Positions 7,538 through 15,613 of a stretch of DNA of 43,074 nucleotides are shown one piece after another. Numbering within the stretch: the stretch's first letter is position 1; each line of letters begins with the position of its first letter. Origin of the DNA: HGM12713 sp045593725 (GTDB lineage: Bacteria; Bacillota; Clostridia; Oscillospirales; CAG-272); contig JAZNXE010000030.1 in NCBI GenBank assembly GCA_045593725.1, forward strand, positions 1-43,074. The letters are read 5' to 3'. The translations under genes were made by a program, and so were the position numbers. The notes under the pieces are model-generated. The model was not told the origin of the DNA. It saw nothing but the letters and a program-made list of their open reading frames with translations, and searched no databases.

Positions 7538-8293
7538 ATGTCAAGAGCTTGGGTAATTTTTAAACGAATAGGCAGACTTCTGAAATTCCTGCTCTTTTGC
7601 GTTATACTTACGGTTATCATACTTCTTTTGTGGAGAGTATTCTCAACGGGAATACCTAAGGAAATAGACGGTCTTGACCCCAACGACAAGCTGAACGCCG
7701 CGTATTCCGCCTCGTTGTCCGAGGATAAGGAGCTGTACGTTTTCAAACAGGTACACGACGAGCTGAGCGGAGGAAAGACAAAGGGCTACTTCGGTGTACC
7801 CGAAGCATTATTTATTCCCGATGCCAATCAGGCGCAGATAGTTTTCAGATACAATAACAGCACCATAACGGCTCTGACAAAGGATTACTCGCTCCCCACA
7901 GTGCCGAGCAAAAGCGAGGAGCTTTTCGACGTATCCCTCGTGCTTTATATAGGCGACCGTCCCGAGGACCCAAGTCAGGAGATAAGCAAGGATAACGCCG
8001 AAAATATAAAGGCTATCCGCGTCACACCCGAAGCCGAGCCGCAGAAAGCATACAGCACACTTTACTCCTTCTACCGCTATACCTTCAATTTTGAGAACGG
8101 AGAGGAAGTCATAAATCTGAATGAGCTTTTGGAGAGCGAGAAGCTTCTGTCGGTGCACGTTGAGATATATTACAAGGGCGACCTTGATTACAGCAAAAAC
8201 GCCTACGGAGCGCTGTCGATTTATGACTACCGAAGAGATAATATAGCAGTAAAGCTTACGAAAAACGAGAAAGAGGCACTTGGCGGTAAATAA
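7538..8293 (+). CDS. Hypothetical membrane-anchored protein
   Basis: 251 aa with one N-terminal membrane span at about 15-35 after a basic start, then an exported domain of about 210 residues. The domain contains ELYVFKQVHDEL, QIVFRYNNSTI, FDVSLVLYIGD and TLYSFYRYTFNFENGEEV, alternating strands suggesting a beta-rich fold. No conserved family or active site is recognised. Its own consensus promoter and a good ribosome binding site make expression likely. It is followed after 2 bases by the RNHCP gene, so the two are probably co-transcribed. Confidence 0.7.
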   Translation: MSRAWVIFKRIGRLLKFLLFCVILTVIILLLWRVFSTGIPKEIDGLDPNDKLNAAYSASLSEDKELYVFKQVHDELSGGKTKGYFGVPEALFIPDANQAQIVFRYNNSTITALTKDYSLPTVPSKSEELFDVSLVLYIGDRPEDPSQEISKDNAENIKAIRVTPEAEPQKAYSTLYSFYRYTFNFENGEEVINLNELLESEKLLSVHVEIYYKGDLDYSKNAYGALSIYDYRRDNIAVKLTKNEKEALGGK

Positions 8294-8295
8294 TT

Positions 8296-8625
8296 ATGGA
8301 ACAGAAACGCTTTACGAAAAACGATAATGCCTTTATCTGCGCCCATTGCGGCAAACAAGTAGAGCCAATGGGCAGCAGCTCACGCAACCACTGTCCCTTC
8401 TGCCTGTGGTCGCTTCACGTTGACGTAAACCCCGGGGACAGAGCCAACGAATGCGGCGGACTTATGCGTCCCATACGCTCCGAGCCGGACCCAAAAAGAG
8501 GATTTATCATCATACATAAATGCGAAAAGTGCGGAGAAATACGCAGGAACAGAGCGGCGCTGGACGCAAGGACGCAAAATGATAACCGTTCCCTGCTTAT
8601 AAGACTCACCGCGGGAGATAATTAA
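8296..8625 (+). CDS. RNHCP domain-containing zinc-ribbon-like protein
   Basis: 109 aa. The eponymous RNHCP motif is present (SSRNHCPFCLWSLH) together with an earlier CAHCG and a later CEKCG pair, giving three CxxC knuckles and a likely bound zinc. The RNHCP family is small and cytoplasmic; its function is unknown. The ATG at 8296 lies 2 bases after the stop of the gene before it, without a separate strong Shine-Dalgarno sequence, so translation is probably coupled. The length fits the family. It is followed by the promoter of the tRNA-Ser gene. Confidence 0.85.
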   Translation: MEQKRFTKNDNAFICAHCGKQVEPMGSSSRNHCPFCLWSLHVDVNPGDRANECGGLMRPIRSEPDPKRGFIIIHKCEKCGEIRRNRAALDARTQNDNRSLLIRLTAGDN

Positions 8626-8662
8626 AGCTTAAAAGAAAAATCAAATTTTTTTCAAAAAGGAC

Positions 8663-8691
8663 TTGATTTTTATTTTCTCTTATGATATAAT
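8663..8691 (+). promoter_or_regulatory. Promoter of tRNA-Ser
   Basis: -35 TTGATT (8663-8668), 17 bases, -10 TATAAT (8686-8691); the tRNA begins 14 bases after the -10 box. Confidence 0.75.
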
Positions 8692-8704
8692 AGTCAAGTC
8701 GTAT

Positions 8705-8796
8705 GGAGAGATGGCTGAGCTGGTCTAAGGCGCACGACTGGAAATCGTGTGAACGCTAATACCGTTCCGTGAGTTCGAATCTCACTCTCTCCGCCA
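8705..8796 (+). tRNA. tRNA-Ser (anticodon GGA)
   Basis: A complete class II tRNA. The acceptor stem GGAGAGA (8705-8711) pairs with TCTCTCC (8786-8792), the discriminator is G and the CCA end is encoded (8794-8796). The anticodon stem CACGA/TCGTG frames the loop CTGGAAA with anticodon GGA at 8740-8742. The long variable arm and the TTCGAAT T loop are as expected for serine. It reads UCC and UCU codons. Confidence 0.95.
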
Positions 8797-8800
8797 TAAA

Positions 8801-8836
8801 AAACAACACCCTACTTGCGTAGGGTGTTGTTTTTTG
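8801..8836 (+). terminator. Terminator of tRNA-Ser
   Basis: A 14-bp stem (AAACAACACCCTAC with GTAGGGTGTTGTTT), a 4-base loop and a T run follow the tRNA by 4 bases. Confidence 0.9.
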
Positions 8837-8839
8837 TGA

Positions 8840-9059
8840 CAGAAAGTATGAAAGAGCTTACCCCTGCGCAGCAGGATTGAGTTCGCGTTCGCCCCTCAAA
8901 GATCGACAAGCTCGCTTGTCAGGTAGCGAAGCGGCGTGAGCGTAATGAATGACATCACAGTGTGATGTCAGAACGCGAGCGTGACCGAGCCGCAGCGAGA
9001 AAGAGCGAGCGAATCTTCGTCGCAAGGCGAATACCTCACTCTCTCTACATAAATCTACA
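8840..9059. repeat. Palindrome-rich non-coding islet after tRNA-Ser
   Basis: No gene is seen. The stretch holds several hairpins: GACAAG/CTTGTC (8905-8920), a 9-bp stem TGACATCAC/GTGATGTCA (8950-8970) and self-complementary CGAGC-rich runs. At 9029-9054 the sequence CGAATACCTCACTCTCTC closely repeats the tRNA 3' end (CGAATCTCACTCTCTCC), both followed closely by CATAAA. This may be the scar of a small element bounded by a partial tRNA copy. From 9060 to 9240 the DNA is AT-rich with no supported feature. Confidence 0.4.
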
Positions 9060-9259
9060 TCTTATCACGTAATTGATCTGAATCCTGACAATACCGTTAT
9101 TTCTCCCATATATCTGCAATTAAAGTCTATTATATCTTTATCGGTAAAATAAATTTTATAAAAATTACTTAATTGTAAAAAATTGCGAAGCATAAAAGAT
9201 ATATGCCTGCTAAAACTAACTTTGAGCGGATAAAACCGTTCCGAAGGAGGAAAATCGAT

Positions 9260-9475
9260 ATGATTATGGATAGAATTGCGCTGATCCTCACAATCGTCGG
9301 CGCGCTGAACTGGGGAAGCATCGGTCTTTTTCAATTTGATATCGTTGCTTGGCTTGGCGGCGGACAGTCGGGGCTAGTGAGCCGTATAATTTATACCGTA
9401 GTTGCCCTTGCGGGTATATGGTGCATATCCCTGCTCTTCAGAGCCCGCGACAAATTCGAGGCTCTGGACGAGTAA
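9260..9475 (+). CDS. DUF378 family small membrane protein
   Basis: 71 aa with two membrane spans. It starts MIMDRIALILTIVGALNWG, the conserved opening of DUF378 proteins, followed by the short loop FDIVAWLGGG and a second span (IIYTVVALAGIWCISLLF). A longer frame begins at 9203, but GGAGG sits 9 bases before the ATG at 9260 and the family begins there. The function of DUF378 is unknown. It is a single-gene unit ended by a hairpin. Confidence 0.88.
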   Translation: MIMDRIALILTIVGALNWGSIGLFQFDIVAWLGGGQSGLVSRIIYTVVALAGIWCISLLFRARDKFEALDE

Positions 9476-9484
9476 GCTAAATGA

Positions 9485-9516
9485 AAAAAGCGTGCTTCTT
9501 GCACGCTTCTTTTCAT
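9485..9516. terminator. Bidirectional terminator between convergent genes
   Basis: The stem GCGTGC (9490-9495) pairs with GCACGC (9501-9506), preceded by an A run and followed by TTCTTTT, so it can end both the DUF378 gene and the convergent lipoprotein gene. Confidence 0.75.
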
Positions 9517-10154
9517 TTTACAGTGTTATTTTTAAGTAAAAATTCGGTGGTCTTATCGTACAGCATAGAAGCATATATCTCCTCTGCCATCTCCGCTCTT
9601 ACGTACTCCTCGGTATATCCGTACACCGATACGTAATTTTCAACGTACTTCTGAAAAAGTCTTTCCTTTTCCTCATCGGTTACGGTAATTCCCTCAAGCT
9701 TTACTATGGCACTGTACACCAAATCGCTCTTGGTCAGCGCTTTAGCCTCCTCAATTATGCTTCCGCTATCTACTCCAAGCTGAGCGCACATATCCTCATA
9801 GGACATATCAGCCTGCTCCGCATAGTATTTATACTGCGCCTCAAGCTGATCACGATAGTAATATACCTGCGCGAAAGGATACTCCTTTACGCTGCAATTA
9901 CTCTCCACCGCGTCCCATACGGCAGCATCCTTAGGGTTATCTTCCGCGGTTATTTCCAAGCCTTTATACTGACCCACAGCAATATACTTGCTTATAACGT
10001 CAAGCTCAGTGCTAAGAAAATCTATCTTCTCTCCCTGCTCTCCCCCAGTACCGCCATACACGCAGGAGCAAAGGCTGAGCAGAAAAAAAGCTAAACACAG
10101 CAAGACAGCCGTATATATGTATATCCTTCTACCAAATCGCTTTAAGTCCGACAT
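9513..10154 (-). CDS. Lipoprotein resembling trigger-factor/SurA C-terminal region
   Basis: 213 aa. The signal peptide ends in LCSC (Cys31), a slightly unusual lipobox with Cys two places before the modified Cys. The mature protein begins with IAVGQYKGLEIT and continues with long charged helices (YRDQLEAQYKYYAEQADMSY) and VTDEEKERLFQKYVENY, the pattern of the C-terminal chaperone arm of trigger factor and of SurA-type foldases. No peptidyl-prolyl isomerase domain is visible. It may act as a small extracytoplasmic holdase (inference). GGAGGA lies 5 bases before the ATG. It lies after the rpmF terminator and is probably transcribed on its own. Confidence 0.7.
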   Translation of the reverse strand: MSDLKRFGRRIYIYTAVLLCLAFFLLSLCSCVYGGTGGEQGEKIDFLSTELDVISKYIAVGQYKGLEITAEDNPKDAAVWDAVESNCSVKEYPFAQVYYYRDQLEAQYKYYAEQADMSYEDMCAQLGVDSGSIIEEAKALTKSDLVYSAIVKLEGITVTDEEKERLFQKYVENYVSVYGYTEEYVRAEMAEEIYASMLYDKTTEFLLKNNTVK

Positions 10155-10175
10155 AATTCCTCCGTCTTAAAGTTT

Positions 10176-10214
10176 TAAAAAGAAACAGTAGCTTTTTTGG
10201 TCAAGCTACTGTCT
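10176..10214 (-). terminator. Terminator after rpmF
   Basis: On the minus strand the stem ACAGTAGCTT/AAGCTACTGT (10185-10212) is followed by TTCTTTTT and lies 15 bases after the rpmF stop. Confidence 0.85.
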
Positions 10215-10227
10215 TCTTTATAGTCGA

Positions 10228-10413
10228 TTACTTGCTCTCAACTTCGAGAACCTTAGCGTCTGCGTAGTAACCGCAAGCCTTGCATACACGGTGGCTTCTT
10301 ACAAACTCACCGCACTTGGGGCACTTTGTCATTCCGGGAAGGATGAGCTTCCAGTTATTAGAACGTCTCTTGTCTCTGCGAGCCTTGGATACTTTTCTCT
10401 TCGGTACTGCCAT
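10228..10413 (-). CDS. rpmF: Large ribosomal subunit protein bL32
   Basis: 61 aa. It begins MAVPKRKVSKARRDKRRSNN, the standard bL32 opening, and carries a CPKCG...CKACG zinc ribbon, so it is the zinc-binding (C+) form. The ATG at 10413 follows AAGGAGG; a longer frame to 10512 runs through the end of the DUF177 gene and is not used. It is the second gene of the usual DUF177-rpmF pair and is followed by a terminator. Confidence 0.97.
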   Translation of the reverse strand: MAVPKRKVSKARRDKRRSNNWKLILPGMTKCPKCGEFVRSHRVCKACGYYADAKVLEVESK

Positions 10414-10465
10414 AGTTACACCTCCTTGAAGCGTGTAAAACACAACTTTCAATTTATATAAATTT

Positions 10466-10984
10466 TTATTTTTCGTCCTCGTCTTCGTCAAAGAAATGCG
10501 CCAGCACCGCAAGTCTTGGGTCTATCTCCCGCTGACTGCAGCCGCAATCTCCCTCACGTTTGGGTTTGCCGCACTTAGGGCAAAGTCCCTCACAGTCCTC
10601 CGAGCAAAGAAGCCTTGTAGGAAATCCCAGCATCAGCTCCTCACAAAGAGGCTCATCCACGTCAAGCTCGTGTCCGCAAAGAAGCACGTATTCGTCAACA
10701 AGCTCCTCGAGCCTGTCGTCGTCGATAGTTCCCTCGGTAGCTACTGTACGCTCGAAGTCAAGAGAGAAAACTCCGTCCACGGGAGCAAGACATCTCGCGC
10801 ATTCGCCGTGATAAACCAGCTCTGCCTTGAGGCGCAATCTCATATAACCGCTGTTGTCCGTAAGGACTCCGCTTACGTGAGCGTCCTCAAATCTGACACC
10901 GTCAATCTGTTCGGGGGAGAGCATATAGTCGATATCTATTTTCTTCACCTCTCCCCTAAGGAGCGGAGCAACATCTACGACCAT
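10466..10984 (-). CDS. DUF177 (YceD-like) protein
   Basis: 172 aa. It holds the YceD/DUF177 core: EIDYxL-type strands at the start, CARCLAPVDGVFSLDFERT in the middle and a C-terminal Cys cluster (CSEDCEGLCPKCG...CGC) that probably binds zinc. DUF177 proteins are almost always encoded next to rpmF and are linked to 23S rRNA or ribosome assembly. GGAGG lies before the ATG, and a perfect sigma-A promoter is found upstream. The 52-base gap to rpmF fits co-transcription. Confidence 0.93.
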   Translation of the reverse strand: MVVDVAPLLRGEVKKIDIDYMLSPEQIDGVRFEDAHVSGVLTDNSGYMRLRLKAELVYHGECARCLAPVDGVFSLDFERTVATEGTIDDDRLEELVDEYVLLCGHELDVDEPLCEELMLGFPTRLLCSEDCEGLCPKCGKPKREGDCGCSQREIDPRLAVLAHFFDEDEDEK

Positions 10985-11047
10985 ATTACCTCCTAAACGC
11001 TTTCGGAATCACGCATTTATACATTGACACAAAATGCGACACTGTAT

Positions 11048-11076
11048 ATTATAATTGATTTTATTACTCTTGTCAA
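11048..11076 (-). promoter_or_regulatory. Consensus promoter of DUF177-rpmF
   Basis: On the minus strand, -35 TTGACA (11071-11076), 17 bases, -10 TATAAT (11048-11053). The leader to the ATG is 63 bases. Confidence 0.85.
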
Positions 11077-11124
11077 GACCTTTTTCAAATATTCTTTTTT
11101 TTAGCTGTTATTTGCATAAAACGC

Positions 11125-11154
11125 TTTACTTTTAATGAGTATATGTGATAAAAT
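11125..11154 (+). promoter_or_regulatory. Probable promoter of nnrD
   Basis: -35 TTTACT (11125-11130), an 18-base spacer and -10 TAAAAT (11149-11154). Weaker than its divergent neighbour. Confidence 0.5.
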
Positions 11155-11203
11155 AACAATATATATCAGATATATCAAAGTAAATTCGTATAAGGAGATT
11201 CTT

Positions 11204-12112
11204 ATGAAAAACTCTTTACCGCGTTGTGATACCTTTTCCTTCACAAGCGCCGCCGAGGCATTGATAATGCTTCCCTCCCGTCCCCTCCGCTCAAGCAAGG
11301 GCGACTTCGGACGTGTACTGTGCATCTGCGGCTCTTACGGAATGGCAGGGGCGGCATATCTTTGTGCCAAAGCCGCATACAGAAGCGGATCGGGGCTTGT
11401 GGAGATATTCACCCACGAAAGCAACCGAATTATTTTGCAGACTCTTATCCCCGAGGCGATAGTTACTACATATACGAATGAATATACAAGGGACGACCTG
11501 CTCCCTCCTCTTGAACGTGCCGACTGCGTGGTGTCAGGCTGTGGACTTAGTGCAACTCCGCTTTCCCGCAAGATTCTTTCCGACCTTCTGCACAGCGCCG
11601 ACAGAGAGAAGACTTCCCTTGTGCTTGACGCCGACGCTCTCAATCTCCTGTCACGAAATCCGTCGCTGATGAAATATACCAAGGGCGCTGTAATCACCCC
11701 ACACCCAAAGGAAATGTCCCGTCTTACGGGAATAAGCGTTGAGGAGATACTTTCATCCACCGCAGATACCGCGCGTACTTATGCGCAAAAGCACTCCCTC
11801 GTATGTGTACTTAAGGACCACCGAACCGTGGCTTCAGACGGAAGCTCCCGCGTCTATCTCAACACAACGGGAAACAACGGAATGGCTACGGGAGGCTCGG
11901 GAGACGTCCTCGCAGGCATCATAGGCGGAATACTTGCCCAAAAACACAACTCAAAAAAAGACCTGCTCCAACTCACCGCTCTTGGGGTATATATCCACGG
12001 ACTTGCGGGTGATATTGCCGCCAAAGAGCTTGGAGCGTATTCACTGATGGCAAGTGATATAATAGACGCTTTACCCAAAGTACTGAATCTTAATACTTCA
12101 GGGGCGTTTTGA
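11204..12112 (+). CDS. nnrD: ADP-dependent (S)-NAD(P)H-hydrate dehydratase
   Basis: 302 aa. The enzyme converts the damaged hydrated forms of NADH and NADPH back to the normal cofactors using ADP. It has the ribokinase-like fold marks: GDFGRVLCICGSYGMAGAA at about 34-51, VITPHPKEMSRLTG at 163-176, and NTTGNNGMATGGSGDVLAG at 220-238 with the catalytic Asp in GSGD. The epimerase domain (NnrE), often fused in bacteria, is absent, so the epimerase must be elsewhere. The start at 11204 follows AAGGAG; an upstream frame to 11135 lacks such a site. The gene is 117 bases before ileS, which has its own promoter. Confidence 0.93.
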   Translation: MKNSLPRCDTFSFTSAAEALIMLPSRPLRSSKGDFGRVLCICGSYGMAGAAYLCAKAAYRSGSGLVEIFTHESNRIILQTLIPEAIVTTYTNEYTRDDLLPPLERADCVVSGCGLSATPLSRKILSDLLHSADREKTSLVLDADALNLLSRNPSLMKYTKGAVITPHPKEMSRLTGISVEEILSSTADTARTYAQKHSLVCVLKDHRTVASDGSSRVYLNTTGNNGMATGGSGDVLAGIIGGILAQKHNSKKDLLQLTALGVYIHGLAGDIAAKELGAYSLMASDIIDALPKVLNLNTSGAF

Positions 12113-12147
12113 TATCAAACTTTTTGGCGTTGAAATGCAAAAAAGTG

Positions 12148-12176
12148 TTGAATTTAGAGAAATTGTATGATATAAT
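12148..12176 (+). promoter_or_regulatory. Promoter of ileS
   Basis: -35 TTGAAT (12148-12153), 17 bases, -10 TATAAT (12171-12176). The leader to the ATG is only 53 bases, far too short for a T-box riboswitch. Confidence 0.75.
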
Positions 12177-12229
12177 AATAAATTGATGTAATTATTTATT
12201 TGACTCTGGTCATTTAGGAGGAATAATCT

Positions 12230-15200
12230 ATGAAATACAAGGATCTTGCCCCGAAGCCTAATTTCTCGGAGATACATTCCGAGGTAGGCAGCTTCTGGAA
12301 GGACGAAAGCATTTTTGAGAGATCGGTCAACAAGGTCGCTCCCGAGGTCGTTTTCTATGACGGACCTCCCTTCCCCACGGGAAAGCCTCACCACGGAACG
12401 GTTCTCGTTTCCTTTATCAAGGATATGATCGCCCGCTACTGGACAATGCGCGGATATAGCGTCCCCAGAGTATGGGGCTGGGACTGTCACGGACTTCCCA
12501 TTGAAAATCAGGCCGAGACCCTTATGGGTATTAACGATAAGAACGAGATAGAGAACTCTATCGGTATCGACAAATTCAACGAGAAGTGTTTTGAGATAGT
12601 TTCGAACAACAACGACGCGTGGAGAGAGTACATCGAGCAGATGGCGCGTTGGGTTGACTACGATAACGCGTATAAAACTATGAACCCCTCCTTTATGGAG
12701 AGCGTTATGTGGGCGTTCAAGACCTGCTATGACAAGGGACTTATCTACAAGGATTACAGAGTAACCCCCTACTGCACACACTGTGAGACCTCGCTCTCTA
12801 TTTCGGACACCCGTGAGTCCGACTCCACCCGTCCCCGTCAGGACAGATGGATCGCGGTAAAGTTCAAGACTGAGCTTACCGAGGCAGGAAAGCCCGTATT
12901 CTTCCTTGCGTGGACTACCACACCTTGGACACTTCCCTCTAACCTCTGCTTGGCGGTGGGTGAGAAGCTCACCTACGCATTCGTAGAGGTAGGCGACGAG
13001 ATCTTCGTGGCAGGTAAGGATACACTTCCCAATTTCAAAAACGTATTTGGCGCTGAGCCTGTTATAGTTAAGGAATGTCAGGGAGCTGAGCTTGTGGGAA
13101 ACACCTACGAGCCTCTCTTCCCCTACTTCGCCGACCTTGCCGAGAAGGGCGCGTTCAGAGTGGTTAGCGCTGATTACGTGGGCGCTGACGAGGGTGTTGG
13201 TATAGTTCATACCGCCCCCGCATTCGGTGAGGACGACTACTGGACCTGCAAGAACAACGGTATGCCCCTTGTCAACCCCGTTGACGCTAAGGGTAGATTT
13301 ACCGAGGAAATTACCGACTTCTATCCCCTTCAGGGCGAAAAGACGGTTATCGAAATGAACCCAATCATCATCCGATTCCTCTACGAAAACGGAAAGGCTG
13401 TGGCTGACGGCACTATCGAGCATAACTATCCTCACTGCTGGAGATGTAAGCGCCCCCTTATCTACAAGGCAATGGATGCGTACTACTTCGACATCGGCAA
13501 GATAAAGGACAGACTTATCGAAACCAACGAGGAGATAAACTGGGTCCCCGACACCGTAAAGCACGGACGCTTTGGCAACTGGCTTGAGGGCGCGCGCGAC
13601 TGGAATATTTCCCGTAACCGCTACTGGAGCACCCCTATTCCGATTTGGAACTGCGACAATGACGCCTGCCGTCACCAGGAGGTGCTGGGAAGCGTTGAGG
13701 AGATATACGAAAAGTCGGGCATTCGCCTGAGTGACCTCCACCGTCAGTTTATGGACAAGGTTACCTACAAGTGCCCCAAGTGCGGTGGCACTATGACGCG
13801 TATTCCCGAGGTCCTTGACTGCTGGTTCGAGAGCGGAAGCGTACCCTTCGCTCAGAAGCACTATCCCTTTGAAAACAAGGATTGGTTCGAGAGCCACTTC
13901 CCCTGCGACTTTATAGTTGAGTACACAGGTCAGATTCGTTGCTGGTTCTACTACCTCCACGTTCTCTCGGTGGCGCTCTTTGATAAGCCCACATTTAAGA
14001 ACTGCGTAGTACACGGAACTATTCTCGCAAAGGACGGAAAGAAGCTTTCCAAGTCCTCCAAGAACTACACCGACCCCATGGAGCTTATGAAGAAGTTCGG
14101 CACAGACTCACTCCGTCTGTACCTCTATCAAACCAACGCTATGCTCCTTGGCGACCTTATGTTCGACGACGACGGAATACTCGATTCCTTCCAGCAGCTC
14201 ATACTTCCCCTTTGGAACTCCTGCAATTTCTTTATTTCTTATGCTAACATAGACGGCTTTTGTGGCGATCCCAACAAGCTTCCCGAGAGCGACAATCAGC
14301 TTGACAAGTGGATTCTTGCTAAGCTCTATACAACAGAGAAGACCATAAGCGAAAATATGGCTGTATATCAGATAGACAGATACGTTGACAGTCTGCTCTC
14401 CTTGGTTGACGGAATTACCAACTGGTACATCCGCCGCTCCAGAAGAAGATTCTGGACTACGGGAATGAACGCTGATAAGCAAAGCGCTTACGAAACACTT
14501 TACTACGTTCTCGTAAACACCGCAAAGCTTTACGCTCCCGTTGCTCCCATTATCGCCGAGAAGATTTACAAGCTCTTCACCGACGACCTATCTGTCCACC
14601 TTGCGGATTGGCCCGTAATTCCCGAGCAGTACAAGAACTATAAGCTTGTTGAGAGCATTGACCTGGTTCAGGATACCATATCCCTTGCAAGGTCAATACG
14701 AAACAAGAACAGAGTCAAGAACAGACAGCCTCTCTCTACCCTTAAGCTTGCTCTTTCGGATAGCTCGAAGCTTGCGGCACTGGGCGAATTCACCGATATT
14801 ATCGCGGAGGAGCTGAACGTCAAGCAGGTAATTCTCAGCGAGGACGTTGGAGATATCGCCAAGGTTAAGCACGACCCCAACTTTGCCGTTATCAACGAAA
14901 AGTGCGAGAAGGCAGAAAAGGGTAAGGTCATTCAGGCTATCAAGAGCGGCAAGTACCGCGTTTATGGCGACAAGGCGATCCTCACGGTTGACGGTGAGGA
15001 GAGAGAGTACGACGCTTCCATCATTCTCGTTACCTACATTGCCAACGAGGGTCTGTTCGTAGCAAGTCAGAATGGCATTATCGCTTCTCTTGACCTCACG
15101 GTCACCGACGAGCTTCGTGACGAGGGTATCGCCCGTGAGATCATCAGATATGTTCAGGATGCCCGTAAGCAGATTGGCTGCGCTATCACCGACCGCATCC

Positions 15201-15349
15201 GCATTAATTTTGTTGAGGGCAAACCCTCCGACAAGTGGATAGAGGTAATCTGCTCTGAAACCCTTGCAGATTGCGTAGCGGTAGATGCACCCGAAACGAC
15301 CGTTGATATCGACAACGGAGCTATTAAGATAGCTATCGGTAAAAACTAA
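12230..15349 (+). CDS. ileS: Isoleucyl-tRNA synthetase, IleS2-like (eukaryote-like) type
   Basis: 1039 aa class I synthetase that charges tRNA-Ile. The first signature reads PPFPTGKPHHGT (HHGT at 54-57), followed by WGWDCHGLPIE; the second signature is KLSKS at 605-609. An editing (CP1) domain with WTTTPWTLPSNL and a long anticodon-binding C-terminus are present. The PFPTG-P-H form with the HHGT tetrad is that of the IleS2 lineage rather than of the common bacterial IleS1 with HIGH and a C-terminal zinc finger; IleS2 enzymes are known for reduced mupirocin sensitivity (family knowledge, not shown here). AGGAGG precedes the ATG. No T-box leader is found, although many Clostridia control ileS that way. 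Confidence 0.96.
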   Translation: MKYKDLAPKPNFSEIHSEVGSFWKDESIFERSVNKVAPEVVFYDGPPFPTGKPHHGTVLVSFIKDMIARYWTMRGYSVPRVWGWDCHGLPIENQAETLMGINDKNEIENSIGIDKFNEKCFEIVSNNNDAWREYIEQMARWVDYDNAYKTMNPSFMESVMWAFKTCYDKGLIYKDYRVTPYCTHCETSLSISDTRESDSTRPRQDRWIAVKFKTELTEAGKPVFFLAWTTTPWTLPSNLCLAVGEKLTYAFVEVGDEIFVAGKDTLPNFKNVFGAEPVIVKECQGAELVGNTYEPLFPYFADLAEKGAFRVVSADYVGADEGVGIVHTAPAFGEDDYWTCKNNGMPLVNPVDAKGRFTEEITDFYPLQGEKTVIEMNPIIIRFLYENGKAVADGTIEHNYPHCWRCKRPLIYKAMDAYYFDIGKIKDRLIETNEEINWVPDTVKHGRFGNWLEGARDWNISRNRYWSTPIPIWNCDNDACRHQEVLGSVEEIYEKSGIRLSDLHRQFMDKVTYKCPKCGGTMTRIPEVLDCWFESGSVPFAQKHYPFENKDWFESHFPCDFIVEYTGQIRCWFYYLHVLSVALFDKPTFKNCVVHGTILAKDGKKLSKSSKNYTDPMELMKKFGTDSLRLYLYQTNAMLLGDLMFDDDGILDSFQQLILPLWNSCNFFISYANIDGFCGDPNKLPESDNQLDKWILAKLYTTEKTISENMAVYQIDRYVDSLLSLVDGITNWYIRRSRRRFWTTGMNADKQSAYETLYYVLVNTAKLYAPVAPIIAEKIYKLFTDDLSVHLADWPVIPEQYKNYKLVESIDLVQDTISLARSIRNKNRVKNRQPLSTLKLALSDSSKLAALGEFTDIIAEELNVKQVILSEDVGDIAKVKHDPNFAVINEKCEKAEKGKVIQAIKSGKYRVYGDKAILTVDGEEREYDASIILVTYIANEGLFVASQNGIIASLDLTVTDELRDEGIAREIIRYVQDARKQIGCAITDRIRINFVEGKPSDKWIEVICSETLADCVAVDAPETTVDIDNGAIKIAIGKN

Positions 15350-15362
15350 AACAAAACCAAAA

Positions 15363-15390
15363 GGCAGAGCAAATTGCTCTGTCTTTTTTG
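15363..15390 (+). terminator. Terminator of ileS
   Basis: CAGAGC pairs with GCTCTG over a short loop, followed by TCTTTTTTG, 16 bases after the stop codon. Confidence 0.85.
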
Positions 15391-15394
15391 TATG

Positions 15395-15555
15395 TTCGCA
15401 CTTCGCGCAATGCTTCAAAGTTTTTGGTCGAGCTTTTTTCAAAAAGCTCGCGGGTTTTTAGGGCAGAGTCCTAAATCGCTCGTCACAACGAGCGAAATTC
15501 TCCATACGTTCAACAAGCGCAGGAGAGAGTGAATTTTGCTCGCAAGCGAGCAAAA
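15395..15555. repeat. Palindromic intergenic repeat region
   Basis: A non-coding stretch with stacked hairpins: GAGCTTTTT/AAAAAGCTC near 15430-15450, CGCTCGT/ACGAGCG near 15477-15495 and TTTTGCTCGC/GCGAGCAAAA near 15535-15555. It has the look of dispersed repeats seen between genes in Clostridia. No open frame or promoter is supported. Confidence 0.4.
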
Positions 15556-15588
15556 GAGAGAGGACCCTCGCCGGGGGTCCTCTTTTTA
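15556..15588 (+). terminator. Strong hairpin terminator at the end of the repeat region
   Basis: AGAGGACCC (15559-15567) pairs with GGGTCCTCT (15575-15583) and is followed by TTTTT. It may be part of the repeat. Confidence 0.65.
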
Positions 15589-15613
15589 AATGGTTTTCAA
15601 AACCGTTTTTATC

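Noticed and set aside
8840..9059. Possible CRISPR-like or small RNA gene in the hairpin-rich stretch
   Set aside because: The inverted repeats are not regularly spaced, no promoter or terminator pair frames them, and no direct-repeat array is present.
12113..12229. Possible T-box leader before ileS
   Set aside because: Only about 50 bases lie between the predicted start of transcription and the ATG, with no T-box sequence or terminator.
12098..14014. Long 638-codon open frame on the minus strand opposite ileS
   Set aside because: It lies antisense to a clear isoleucyl-tRNA synthetase with intact motifs, has no ribosome binding site and no recognisable protein features; it is a by-product of codon bias.
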